Origin: JBBDRW01 sp040905265
Lineage (GTDB): Bacteria; Bacteroidota; Rhodothermia; Balneolales; Balneolaceae
Assembly: GCA_040905265.1 (NCBI GenBank)
Contig: JBBDRW010000043.1
Coordinates: forward strand, 1 to 50,256
Length of the DNA stretch: 50,256 nucleotides
Reading direction: 5' to 3'
Shown here: piece after piece, positions 16,888-24,559 of the stretch
How positions within the stretch are numbered: position 1 is the stretch's first letter
Layout of the letters: each line of letters opens with the position of its first letter
Notes under the pieces: generated by a model
What the model was told of the DNA's origin: nothing
What the model saw: only the letters and a program-made list of their open reading frames with translations
Database searches by the model: none
Program-made: the position numbers and the translations under genes

Positions 16888-17992
16888 TTTCAAGTGGAAA
16901 ACCAAGTGCCTCCATCTGCTTATTGAAGATCTCGACCTGATGATAAATGCCGGAAAATGCCTCCGCACCAGGCCCAAATGCAAATACAGGCACCATAGCG
17001 CCGGTATGGCCACCGCTGGTAAACCCTGGTTCAATCTCTCCCGTTGACAAATTAACACCATTCAATGCTGTACCTCCGGTTTCATGGTCAGCTGTGATAA
17101 TCACCAGGGTGTTGCCGTCCCGGCGGGCAAAGTCAACAGCAGCAGCAACAGCACGGTCAAAGTCATGCAACTCTTCAATCAGGTAGTCCATATCATTATT
17201 GTGGCCGGCCCAGTCGATCTGTGAACCCTCCACTGTCAGGAAGAAACCATTTTCATTTTGTGACAACAGATCAATAGCAAGCTGTGTGGCTTCCGGAAGC
17301 ATATCTCCCCTGCCTTCCGAATAACGCGGTGGTTCTCCATCTGCAATAAATCCTGCAAGTTTGCCGCTGCTCACCTGTTTCATCTCCTCGATATCATGCA
17401 GTACCTGATAGCCCTTGTCCGAGAGCTCGCTCAGAAGATCCCTCCCGTCTTCACGCTCGGCAAAATATTGACGGCCACCTCCGATGAACAGATCAATATC
17501 GGTTTCCAGAAAATCAGCAGCGATCTCTTCCATCATGCCACGGTCAGGCTGGTGAGCAATAAAACTGGCCGGAGTCGCATGGGTAATCGAACTCGATGCA
17601 ACAATGCCGGTAGCAAGACTGTTTTCATGTGCCACTTCAAGAATGGTACGGACAGGATTCCGGTCAGGATCCATACCGATATACCGATTCAGTGTTTTTA
17701 CGCCGGTAGAGATAGCGGTTGCCGATGCTGCACTGTCGACGACACCATTATCATCCGGATCTTCTGTAGCCGGGTGCGTGTCCACAAGCCCGACATAGGG
17801 TGCTTCGGTGATAACCAGATGAAAATCATTTGAATAATAACCGGCTGTGACCTGGGATACACCCATACCATCCCCAATCATCAAAATAATATTTTTTGGC
17901 CTGTCAGGTTCTTCGGCTCCTGTACACGCCGAAACAGAGAGAAGCAAGAGAGTGAATAGTACCGGTAACATCGGTTTTAGAAATCGGTTCAT
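16880..17992 (-). CDS. Alkaline phosphatase lipoprotein (PhoA family)
   Basis: The protein has 370 residues, somewhat short for the family. Signal peptide with lipobox ...LLLLSVSAC (Cys about residue 23), so a lipid-anchored exported enzyme. Metal and active-site motifs: NIILMIGDGMGVSQV, nucleophile Ser in VVDSAASATAISTG, IDLFIGGGRQYF, DWAGHNND, TADHETGG and GGHTGAMVPVFAFGPG. It hydrolyses phosphomonoesters, releasing phosphate outside the inner membrane. It stands alone between mreB and csp, with a palindrome across its stop codon. No Pho box is recognisable. Substrate range cannot be read from the sequence. Confidence 0.95.
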   Translation of the reverse strand: MNRFLKPMLPVLFTLLLLSVSACTGAEEPDRPKNIILMIGDGMGVSQVTAGYYSNDFHLVITEAPYVGLVDTHPATEDPDDNGVVDSAASATAISTGVKTLNRYIGMDPDRNPVRTILEVAHENSLATGIVASSSITHATPASFIAHQPDRGMMEEIAADFLETDIDLFIGGGRQYFAEREDGRDLLSELSDKGYQVLHDIEEMKQVSSGKLAGFIADGEPPRYSEGRGDMLPEATQLAIDLLSQNENGFFLTVEGSQIDWAGHNNDMDYLIEELHDFDRAVAAAVDFARRDGNTLVIITADHETGGTALNGVNLSTGEIEPGFTSGGHTGAMVPVFAFGPGAEAFSGIYHQVEIFNKQMEALGFPLESE

Positions 17993-18368
17993 ACGTTTAT
18001 ATAATTAAAGCGTTGGAGTCTTTCGGATTTATGTCGAATCTTTTGTAGAGGTGCCAATTCTAACATTCCGGTTTTCAAAGGCCTGATACCTGTCGATCAT
18101 GATAACAGTATCAATACTGCACGTGATCCTATCATTACCTTAAAATAAAAAAAAGATGACGATCTCCACCCTTTTCTTGCTAATAAAATGAGGAGCCTTT
18201 GAATCGGTCAGAATACTGACCAGGAGATGTCCTCCGGCGGGCATTGAATCTGCAAGCTCTGCCTGCACGAGGACCGGGCGACATTCTCGTCCTGAAGCGT
18301 GATTAAACTGTTAACATGGTTGCGACACAAGTGTCGCGTCAACCATGCGATGTGGGGTTGACACGACA
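17993..18368. other. Intergenic region with repeat cluster
   Basis: This 376-base gap lies between mreB (3' side) and the alkaline phosphatase gene. Apart from the R1 repeats at 18313-18369, I see no gene. A small inverted repeat AGTAT-CA-ATACT lies near 18107-18118. The phosphatase promoter should lie here, but no confident -35/-10 pair is seen. Confidence 0.5.
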
Positions 18369-18369
18369 C
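18313..18369. repeat. R1 repeat, copy b: three nested arms abutting mreB stop
   Basis: Arm 1 (AACATGGTTGCGACAC, 18313-18328) is complementary to arm 2 (GTGTCGCGTCAACCATGCG, 18331-18349), with two bases between. Arm 2 is also complementary to arm 3 (GGGTTGACACGACAC, about 18355-18369). Two alternative hairpins can therefore form. The element ends at the first base of the mreB TAG. Confidence 0.7.
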
Positions 18370-19442
18370 TAAGTAATGACATACTTGTACTGATCCAGAT
18401 CCTCCAGTATCATCCCGGTTCCCCGAACCACTGCCGTCAATGGGTCCTCTGCGATATGAATCGGCAATCCGATGGCATCCTGGATCAGAACATCCAGGTT
18501 CCTGAGAAGTGCGCCACCGCCAGTTAACGTGATACCCCGATCAAGTATGTCAGATGCAAGTTCAGGCGGGGTCTGTTCGAGGGACTTTTTGATCGCCTCA
18601 ACATACCCGTTAATCGATTCGGAGATTGCATTTCGAACATCTTTGGAGGTTGCAACACGATGTTTGGGAAATCCGCTCACCAGATCCCGTCCCTTCACCA
18701 TCATCTCCAGTTCAGGGTCCAGCGGGGTGGCTGAACCGATTTCAAATTTCACTTTTTCCGCTGTACGAAGGCCAATCAACAGGTTATGGCTTCTTCTGAA
18801 ATAGCTAACGATATCTTCATTCAATTTGTCCCCGCCTATCCGCAATGAATTGGAGTAGACCGTTCCGGCCAGTGATATAATCGCAATCTCCGTCGTCCCC
18901 CCACCGATATCAACGATCATATTTCCAACCGGTTCATTGACATCCATACCAATACCTATTGCTGCGGCAACGGTCTCTTCGACCAGATAGACCTTTCTGG
19001 CGCCGGCATGTTTGGCGCTGTCCCGAACTGCCATCCGTTCAACATCTGTGATGCCGGTCGGGATACAGACAAACATATTCCGGGTACGCATGAACCAGTT
19101 TTTCTTCACTTTTTTCACCAGTTCCCGGATCATCATCTCTGCAATCCCGTAATCAGCGATCACTCCGCCTTGCAATGGCTTCACAGTCCGAATATTGGAA
19201 TGTGTTTTTTCATGCATAAGCAGTGCCTCATGTCCGATCGCCACAATGTCTCCCTTCGGATTCAATGCAACAATGGAAGGCTGGTTTAGCACGACACCCC
19301 GGTCCCTCAGATAGATCAACGTATTTGCAGTCCCCAGATCAATCGCAATATCCATATTCAGCGAATCCGAATAACGTTTTGCACCTTTATCTGACTTCTT
19401 TTTTGCCGGGTTCCGTTCTGAAACAGTTTTCATTTCTGACAT
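18369..19442 (-). CDS. mreB: Rod-shape-determining actin homologue MreB
   Basis: The protein has 357 residues. The actin fold shows phosphate 1 DIAIDLGTANTLIYLRDRG, the connector VYLVEETVAAAIGIG, phosphate 2 MIVDIGGGTTEIAIISLAG, SLRIGGDKLNE, and the adenosine motif ITLTGGGALLRNLD. It polymerises on ATP under the inner membrane and guides the elongation machinery. Oddity: residues 1-29 (MSEMKTVSERNPAKKKSDKG...) are hydrophilic and Lys-rich, where MreB usually has a short amphipathic membrane-binding helix. A Met at residue 30 (19355) is an alternative start. No mreC, mreD, rodA or pbp2 lies nearby, so it is an orphan copy here. An R1 repeat abuts the stop. Confidence 0.93.
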   Translation of the reverse strand: MSEMKTVSERNPAKKKSDKGAKRYSDSLNMDIAIDLGTANTLIYLRDRGVVLNQPSIVALNPKGDIVAIGHEALLMHEKTHSNIRTVKPLQGGVIADYGIAEMMIRELVKKVKKNWFMRTRNMFVCIPTGITDVERMAVRDSAKHAGARKVYLVEETVAAAIGIGMDVNEPVGNMIVDIGGGTTEIAIISLAGTVYSNSLRIGGDKLNEDIVSYFRRSHNLLIGLRTAEKVKFEIGSATPLDPELEMMVKGRDLVSGFPKHRVATSKDVRNAISESINGYVEAIKKSLEQTPPELASDILDRGITLTGGGALLRNLDVLIQDAIGLPIHIAEDPLTAVVRGTGMILEDLDQYKYVIT

Positions 19443-19893
19443 ATGTACTCAATCCTGTTCAATTCCTTTCGTTGTGAGGTATAGAGATGTGTTCTACTTG
19501 TAATCGCAGAGAATTCGTTTTGTTTCAGAAAATCTGAAAAATATAACCGGTGGAATTCCCGATTTCAGAGTTTAAAAGCCGGTCTTATCCTGATGTTCGG
19601 ATCTGTATCGGATTGAAGAGTACAACTTTGAGAGCTGATGGCCCGGAACGATAAATTATTGATGAGCTATAATCATGAAGAACCGGGCGGCCCACCAGGC
19701 TGAAAGGCTGTACCCGTCCTCCTGCAATAGAACAAAAAAAGGCCATCCGAAAGTTTGAATGAACTTCCGGATGGCCTTTCCACAGGTCTCTTGATCTTGT
19801 TCGAGGTTATGAGTTGGTCAACTTACCGCCCCTTTTTTAAAGAGTGGTGCGGCAGCTGTTATCACTTCAGGTTTGTAAATATGGATTCGAAAG
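19443..19893. other. Intergenic region upstream of mreB
   Basis: This 451-base gap contains the terminator at 19734-19779 and a 6-bp hairpin TTTCAG-AAAAT-CTGAAA at 19523-19539, probably in the mreB leader. No gene or RNA is recognised. Confidence 0.45.
19734..19779 (-). terminator. Rho-independent terminator after lipoprotein gene
   Basis: The 12-bp outer stem AAAGGCCATCCG/CGGATGGCCTTT plus an inner AAGTT/AACTT stem is followed on the minus strand by seven T. It ends the Cys-rich protein/lipoprotein transcript before mreB. Confidence 0.92.
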
Positions 19894-20448
19894 CTACTCC
19901 ACAAGCGCGAGCCTTTTCTCCTCAAACTCTTTCACAAGCCGTTGAAGTTCCACCGAATCCTCCTCAGCGATGGCTTTTTCAATTCGAGGCTCGTACTCTT
20001 CATACAGAGCGTTTACGCTCTCATTGAACGATTCTGCCAATTCTCGTTGATTTTTTACGTAGCTGAAGAGGCCTTTGTAGGCATCCAGATCCATAACCTC
20101 ACCCCTCCCGTCAACAAAGAAATACGGAGTCTCAAGGAGTTCAAATTCAGACGGATCGAGACCCAAATCTTCAATGAAAAGTTTGAGTTCGGAGCGCATG
20201 GACTGCTCCTCCTCCCTGCTGATACCATGTTTTTCCGCAATTGTCCGCCTCTCCTCAAGTGGAAGTTGTTCCATGGCACTGGAATCTGCATGTATCTGCT
20301 CCAGATACTGTGGCAGAACAGACTGCTCAAACTCCGATGCGAGGGCTTCCTGTTGGGTAGCGTCCACCGTTGTAGCCTCCTCTGATAAGTTGCTGCAGGC
20401 AACACTCAGTACAAATAGACTTCCGATCCAAATGATTTTCTGTTTCAT
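19894..20448 (-). CDS. Predicted helical lipoprotein, function unknown
   Basis: 184 residues from the ATG at 20448. An upstream in-frame start would put 36 non-signal residues ahead of the signal peptide and overlap the preceding gene, so it is rejected. The signal peptide MKQKIIWIGSLFVLSVAC has a lipobox ending at Cys18. The rest is charged and largely helical (EFEQSVLPQYLEQIH, then repeated Glu-rich helices to the C-terminus), without Cys or recognisable catalytic motifs. It lies 67 bases after the Cys-rich secreted protein gene, shares its terminator, and is probably co-transcribed with it. I do not recognise the family. Confidence 0.65.
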   Translation of the reverse strand: MKQKIIWIGSLFVLSVACSNLSEEATTVDATQQEALASEFEQSVLPQYLEQIHADSSAMEQLPLEERRTIAEKHGISREEEQSMRSELKLFIEDLGLDPSEFELLETPYFFVDGRGEVMDLDAYKGLFSYVKNQRELAESFNESVNALYEEYEPRIEKAIAEEDSVELQRLVKEFEEKRLALVE

Positions 20449-20515
20449 GGTTCTATCTCTGTTAGGTTTTGATTGTGACATTCTTGATTTCTGATTACGT
20501 GTCGGGTACCACCTC

Positions 20516-20938
20516 TCAGCCACAGCAGGTAGACGTCGCCATATATCCTGCACCATTAAAGTACTGGAACGGGATCGGATTCCCGCCGAAGTTCAGATAT
20601 GTAATAAAATGGTACTGATAATTGATGACACTACTTCCGGAACAGGTGGCCATCGAGCCGTTATCCTCCACACTCCCGCCGAGACAGAATCCGTTCAAAA
20701 GCGGAAACACGTTTATCACCCAGGGAGACTGGGATATATCGAGAAAATTAGCCGTTAATGTACACGTACCGAAAATTGAGCTTCCGATAACAAACGTGCC
20801 ACATCCCATATACTGAGACATGGGTGCAGCCAGGACAGCATCCATGCTATCCAGGTCGAGACAGGCAGAAGGGGCATGGTTCGCCTCTGCAGGCCATACA
20901 TACAAAAGTAATAGGAGAATCGGAATGAACTGTTTCAT
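20516..20938 (-). CDS. Secreted Cys-rich protein, function unknown
   Basis: The protein has 140 residues. A clear signal peptide (KQFIPILLLLLYVWPAEA, about residues 2-19) leads to a mature part of about 120 residues with seven Cys (in PSACL, MGCGT, GTCTL, GFCLG, ATCSG and a final CCG). It is rich in Gly, Ser, Asn and aromatics and poor in charge. The even spacing suggests disulphide bonds in an exported protein. AGGATTACTT before the ATG is a good SD, which fixes the start. An A/T-rich region with TTGTAA and TATAAT elements (spacer only 15) lies 28-54 bases upstream. I do not recognise the family. It is paired with the downstream lipoprotein. Confidence 0.6.
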   Translation of the reverse strand: MKQFIPILLLLLYVWPAEANHAPSACLDLDSMDAVLAAPMSQYMGCGTFVIGSSIFGTCTLTANFLDISQSPWVINVFPLLNGFCLGGSVEDNGSMATCSGSSVINYQYHFITYLNFGGNPIPFQYFNGAGYMATSTCCG

Positions 20939-21253
20939 AAGTAATCCTATTTGATTATAATTTTCATTATATTAGATGATATAAGATTACAAATAAACAT
21001 GCAATAAAATGATAGAAATAATTCAAGGAGTCTAAAGGAATTCGTGATTTTTTTAAAAAATCTACGTTTAACGTGCTCCTGCACTACAATTTTTTATTAG
21101 TGACAGTGCACGAATTTTGGAATGACGGTACGGTAACCTGCTTTAGGCTTGGAAAGGCCAACCTGACAGGTTTCTCTCTATTTTTCGTTTCACGACACCA
21201 GGCGAGTTCAAAAACGTTCCACTTGCTACGGAAACGGATGTGCAGGGCTACGA
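20939..21253. other. AT-rich intergenic region
   Basis: This 315-base gap is strongly A/T-rich from 20945 to 21060 (promoter side of the Cys-rich protein gene). An R2-like copy, AACCTGACAGGTTTCT, lies at 21160-21175. No gene is supported. Confidence 0.45.
21160..21175 (-). repeat. R2-like hairpin copy
   Basis: AACCTGACAGGTTTCT: ACCTG-A-CAGGT is a perfect hairpin-forming palindrome. It shares ACCTGACAGG(T/C)T(T/C)CT with the copies at 7661 and 48926. It lies in the gap 3' of the SGNH hydrolase gene. Confidence 0.35.
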
Positions 21254-22102
21254 TCACTCAGATCCGAGCAACTCGTCAAGGATCGGCTCCATCACTTCCG
21301 CCCAGATCTGATACCCCTCTTCATTCGGATGAAGCAGATCCGGCATAACCGATTCGGGAAGGTTCCCCTCTTCATCCAGAAAATGTTGGTTCAAATCCCT
21401 GAAAAAAACCCGATCCTCATCGCCCAGGAGGGTAATCAGTTCGTTAACCCGGTTATTGTTGACCCGCATCGGGTCATCGGGAGTTTCACCGCGTGGGAAA
21501 ATAGCCAATAGTAAAATTTTTGACTCCGGCAGACGGACCGTCAGTTCTTCGATAATTCTCTCTACACCGCGTGCGATCAGAGGAGGGGAATCCATTCGGT
21601 GGCCGGTATTGTTGGTGCCGATCATCACAACCACCAGATCGGGACGTAGCCCGTCTACCTCTCCATGTTCCAGCCGCCAGAGCACGTTTTCTGTTCGGTC
21701 TCCACTGAACCCCAGATTAAAAGCGCCGGCCGGAGCGTACCACTGGCCCCAAATTTCCCGGCCCGTTGTCTCCCAGCCCTGTGTAATAGAATCTCCCAAA
21801 AACAGAAGTCGCGCCTCTTTCCTACCCGGCTCTTCCAGTTTCTCTTCATGGCGGGGAATCCACCAGCTTTCTGCCCACGACTCTTGCAGAGGTTCAGGCG
21901 TTAGTGCCTCTGCACTCTCCTCCAGATGGCTCCAGATCCGGGATTCGGAAATTCCCTCCCTCGCTCTCTCCTGGTTTTCTCCAAACTGTTGCACCTGGGG
22001 GGAACAGCCTGCTATCCCCCATACCAAAAGAATGGAGAATCCCGCAATCCGGATAAAAGGGTACCGTAAAAGCCTGTTGTTCATGATCTGTCTGATTTTC
22101 AT
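21254..22102 (-). CDS. SGNH/GDSL-type hydrolase lipoprotein
   Basis: The protein has 282 residues. The signal peptide has lipobox LVWGIAGC (Cys about 33), so it is exported and lipid-anchored. SGNH blocks: LLFLGDSITQGWE (catalytic Ser), NLGFSGDRTENVLWRL (Gly block), VVMIGTNNTGH (Asn block), and DLLHPNEEGYQIW (Asp/His). The arrangement is that of PAF-acetylhydrolase-like esterases and GDSL lipases acting on O-acyl or O-acetyl groups of lipids or carbohydrates. The true substrate is unknown. Met7 is an equally possible start. It lies 30 bases after a small membrane protein gene in the same orientation, suggesting an operon. Confidence 0.9.
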   Translation of the reverse strand: MKIRQIMNNRLLRYPFIRIAGFSILLVWGIAGCSPQVQQFGENQERAREGISESRIWSHLEESAEALTPEPLQESWAESWWIPRHEEKLEEPGRKEARLLFLGDSITQGWETTGREIWGQWYAPAGAFNLGFSGDRTENVLWRLEHGEVDGLRPDLVVVMIGTNNTGHRMDSPPLIARGVERIIEELTVRLPESKILLLAIFPRGETPDDPMRVNNNRVNELITLLGDEDRVFFRDLNQHFLDEEGNLPESVMPDLLHPNEEGYQIWAEVMEPILDELLGSE

Positions 22103-22132
22103 GGGGTTTCCAGTTGTGCCACGTCAATTCTG

Positions 22133-22408
22133 TCAGGCATATGTCTCTGACCCGAATATGAAAAATGTACCGAATATCAACATGATCAACCCATAAATTA
22201 CAATAGCCAGAACCAGCATCAGTAGCGACGCCTTCGCCCAGTTCGCCTTGTTTCGGTTTGCCCCGCCTCCAAAACCCCAGACGAAGAGCATAATAAATCC
22301 GATGAGCGGTATCGCCGCAATAATCAGGGTCAAAAGCCAGTCGCCGGTCGATATAACTTCCTGACGAAATTCCGATTCTGTTACAGAGTCACTCTTTTCC
22401 AGTTCCAT
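22133..22408 (-). CDS. Small two-helix membrane protein
   Basis: The protein has 91 residues. An acidic N-terminus leads to TM1 (about 24-46, WLLTLIIAAIPLIGFIMLFVWGFG), a polar linker NRNKANWAKA, and TM2 (about 61-85). The GDWLLT...VGFIMLFVWGFG...N..NWAKASL pattern is familiar from uncharacterised small membrane proteins of Bacteroidota-type genomes. No function is known to me. It lies upstream of the SGNH hydrolase lipoprotein, 30 bases apart. No clear SD. Confidence 0.7.
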   Translation of the reverse strand: MELEKSDSVTESEFRQEVISTGDWLLTLIIAAIPLIGFIMLFVWGFGGGANRNKANWAKASLLMLVLAIVIYGLIMLIFGTFFIFGSETYA

Positions 22409-22511
22409 GGCTGTCCGTTTGCAATTACAGGTATTCTGGTGTCAATCCAATTGTATTTACCCCCAATTATCGCTTACTTCGATTATAACTGCAAATTGAA
22501 ATTTCACCGCT

Positions 22512-24077
22512 ATGTTTCTATTCCGTTTGGCACTCCCGCTGTCTCTTCTGTTACTAGTTTCCTGTACCCGGCCACAGACCGAAAGCCTGTACGAACAGTT
22601 GGGGCTGGAAGAGATCACCCTTGATCAACTTATGCAAGGATTTGAATCGGGAGAATTCACATCCAGCCAGATTGTGCAAGCCTATCTGGACAGAATTGAA
22701 TCGATTGACCGGAACGGGCCTCAACTCAATTCCATGCTGACGCTGAATCCTGATGCACTGGAAACCGCAAACCGGCTGGATCAGGAACGGAAAGAAGGAT
22801 CTTTGCGCGGCCCGTTACATGGTATCCCGATTGTGCTGAAGGACAACATTGATATGTTGAACCTGCCTACCACGGCAGGTTCCCGTGTTTTGGAGTTTTC
22901 CACTCCGGAACGTGATGCATTCATCACAGAGAGACTTCGCGAACAGGGAGCCATTATACTGGGCAAGGCAAATCTGAGTGAATGGGCAAATTTTCACAGC
23001 AGCTTCTCCTCCAGCGGCTGGAGCCTTCTGGGAGGCCAGGTGAAGAATCCATATGAACTCTCCCGCAACCCCTGTGGCTCCAGTTCCGGGCCTGCCGTTG
23101 CTCTGTCTGCCAATCTCACACCACTTGCCATCGGAACGGAAACCAACGGTTCTATAGTCTGTCCCTCCGGTGCAAACGGCATTGTCGGCATGAAACCGAC
23201 AGTCGGTCTCTGGAGCCGGTCCGGTATTATCCCGATCTCCTACAGTACCGACAGCGCCGGGCCGATGGCCCGTACCGTCCGGGATGCAGCCATTCTGTTA
23301 GGTGCCCTGGCCGGCATCGACCCGGACGATGAGAAGACGCTGGCAGCTGAAAATCAACTCCACTCTGACTACACCGTATTTCTGAATAAGGATGGCCTGG
23401 CCGGCAAACGAATCGGGCTCTACACAGCGCCTCTGGGCGGGCACTTCCGGGTCGACACGCTGATGGTGCAGACAGTCCGGAAACTGGAGGATCTGGGAGC
23501 AGAGATCATAGAGATCGATCAGATATCAGAACAGAATATCGGGGGCGCGGCTTTTCAGGTCCTGTTGTATGAATTCAGAGACGGCCTGAACAACTACCTG
23601 GCGTCACTTGGCGAGTCCGCACCCATAAAAGATATTGAAGAACTTGCCGAACAGATTCGTTCGACGCCTGAAGAGACCGCCCGGTTTGACCGGGACCTGA
23701 TTTTCCAGGCTGCCGAACTGGGCGGCCTGGAATCGGAAGAGTATCGGGAGGCCCTGGAGAGGATGCTGCTGCACAGCCGGGAGGAGGGGATCGACCGGGT
23801 AATGGATGAGCATCAGCTCGATGCACTCGTCGCTCCCACAGGCTCGCCAGCCTGGAAAACCGACCTGCTGATGGGAGACAATCTGAGAGTTGGTTCCAGC
23901 TCCCCCTCCGCCCGTGCAGGATATCCGATTATCTCCCTGCCGATGGGACATCTGGACGGAATGCCGGTCGGTATCTCCTTCTTCGGCCGCGCATGGAGTG
24001 AACCTGTACTGCTGGAAATCGCCTATGCATTTGAACAAGCGACCCTGCACCGAAGAGTTCCGGAGTTCAGGGAGTAG
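22512..24077 (+). CDS. Amidase-signature family enzyme, lipoprotein
   Basis: The protein has 521 residues. Signal peptide with lipobox LLLLVSC (Cys about 18). The amidase signature triad is intact: Lys in IVLKDNID (near 110), cis-Ser in NPCGSSSGPAVALSANL (near 190), and nucleophile Ser in GTETNGSIVCPSG (near 212). The family hydrolyses amides through a Ser-cisSer-Lys triad. An exported lipid-anchored form suggests action on periplasmic or external amides rather than tRNA transamidation (GatA). It stands alone on the plus strand. The stem-loop at 24263 and tRNA-Leu follow. No SD is seen. Confidence 0.92.
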   Translation: MFLFRLALPLSLLLLVSCTRPQTESLYEQLGLEEITLDQLMQGFESGEFTSSQIVQAYLDRIESIDRNGPQLNSMLTLNPDALETANRLDQERKEGSLRGPLHGIPIVLKDNIDMLNLPTTAGSRVLEFSTPERDAFITERLREQGAIILGKANLSEWANFHSSFSSSGWSLLGGQVKNPYELSRNPCGSSSGPAVALSANLTPLAIGTETNGSIVCPSGANGIVGMKPTVGLWSRSGIIPISYSTDSAGPMARTVRDAAILLGALAGIDPDDEKTLAAENQLHSDYTVFLNKDGLAGKRIGLYTAPLGGHFRVDTLMVQTVRKLEDLGAEIIEIDQISEQNIGGAAFQVLLYEFRDGLNNYLASLGESAPIKDIEELAEQIRSTPEETARFDRDLIFQAAELGGLESEEYREALERMLLHSREEGIDRVMDEHQLDALVAPTGSPAWKTDLLMGDNLRVGSSSPSARAGYPIISLPMGHLDGMPVGISFFGRAWSEPVLLEIAYAFEQATLHRRVPEFRE

Positions 24078-24262
24078 ATCCACGCCGCCGGATGGATAAA
24101 TATAGTATCGTGCCGAAGTGTGGCAGTCAATCTTTCGTGATCCTGTATCGGCAGATGTCCACGACCACTCTTTTCGACTTCACGGGTAGAACTATCCCCC
24201 AAATCTCTTATATTCCTGTCGCATGTTTACTGGACAGGGTAATGGACAGAAACCATCCCTCT

Positions 24263-24298
24263 TTGTCCTCTTTTTCCCTGCTTGGGAAAAGAGGACAA
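24263..24298. terminator. Strong stem-loop between amidase and tRNA-Leu
   Basis: TTGTCCTCTTTTTCCC (24263-24278) pairs with GGGAAAAGAGGACAA (24284-24298) with one extra T; the loop is TGCTT. No U-tract follows, so it may be a 3' end structure of the amidase message rather than a classical terminator. Confidence 0.5.
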
Positions 24299-24364
24299 CC
24301 TCTATGAAATGACTCCCTGAGTCGGGATAATCATTTCAAAGATTATAAGCAGCAAAACATAGAT

Positions 24365-24452
24365 GCCGGCGTGGTGGAATTGGTAGACACGTTGGACTTA
24401 AAATCCAATTCGCATTGAAATGCGAGTGCCGGTTCGAGTCCGGCCGCCGGTA
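24365..24452 (+). tRNA. tRNA-Leu (anticodon UAA)
   Basis: An 88-nt class II tRNA. The acceptor is GCCGGCG/CGCCGGT (one G-U). The D arm contains GGTGGAATTGGTAGACACG. The anticodon loop CTTAAAA within TTGGA...TCCAA gives UAA. The long variable arm is TCGCATTGAAATGCGA. The T arm GCCGG-TTCGAGT-CCGGC is perfect. The discriminator is A, as required for leucine. CCA is not encoded. Confidence 0.97.
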
Positions 24453-24559
24453 CATAGTAAGCAGGAAAACAAATCTACTAAAACGCCACCCTCAAATTTA
24501 CACCATACCGGACCTGGCTGTCCTGCAGAACGATCACATCCGGCGACACCTAAAACAAC

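Noticed and set aside
20449..20556. Upstream start for the helical lipoprotein
   Set aside because: It would bury the lipoprotein signal peptide 36 residues inside and overlap the preceding gene.
21456..22196. Plus-strand ORF of 246 codons opposite the SGNH hydrolase
   Set aside because: Ser/Arg/Pro-rich shadow frame; the opposite strand shows a complete SGNH motif set.
24365..24452. tRNA-Leu as an integration site of a genomic island
   Set aside because: No integrase and no repeat of the tRNA 3' end was seen on either side within the window.
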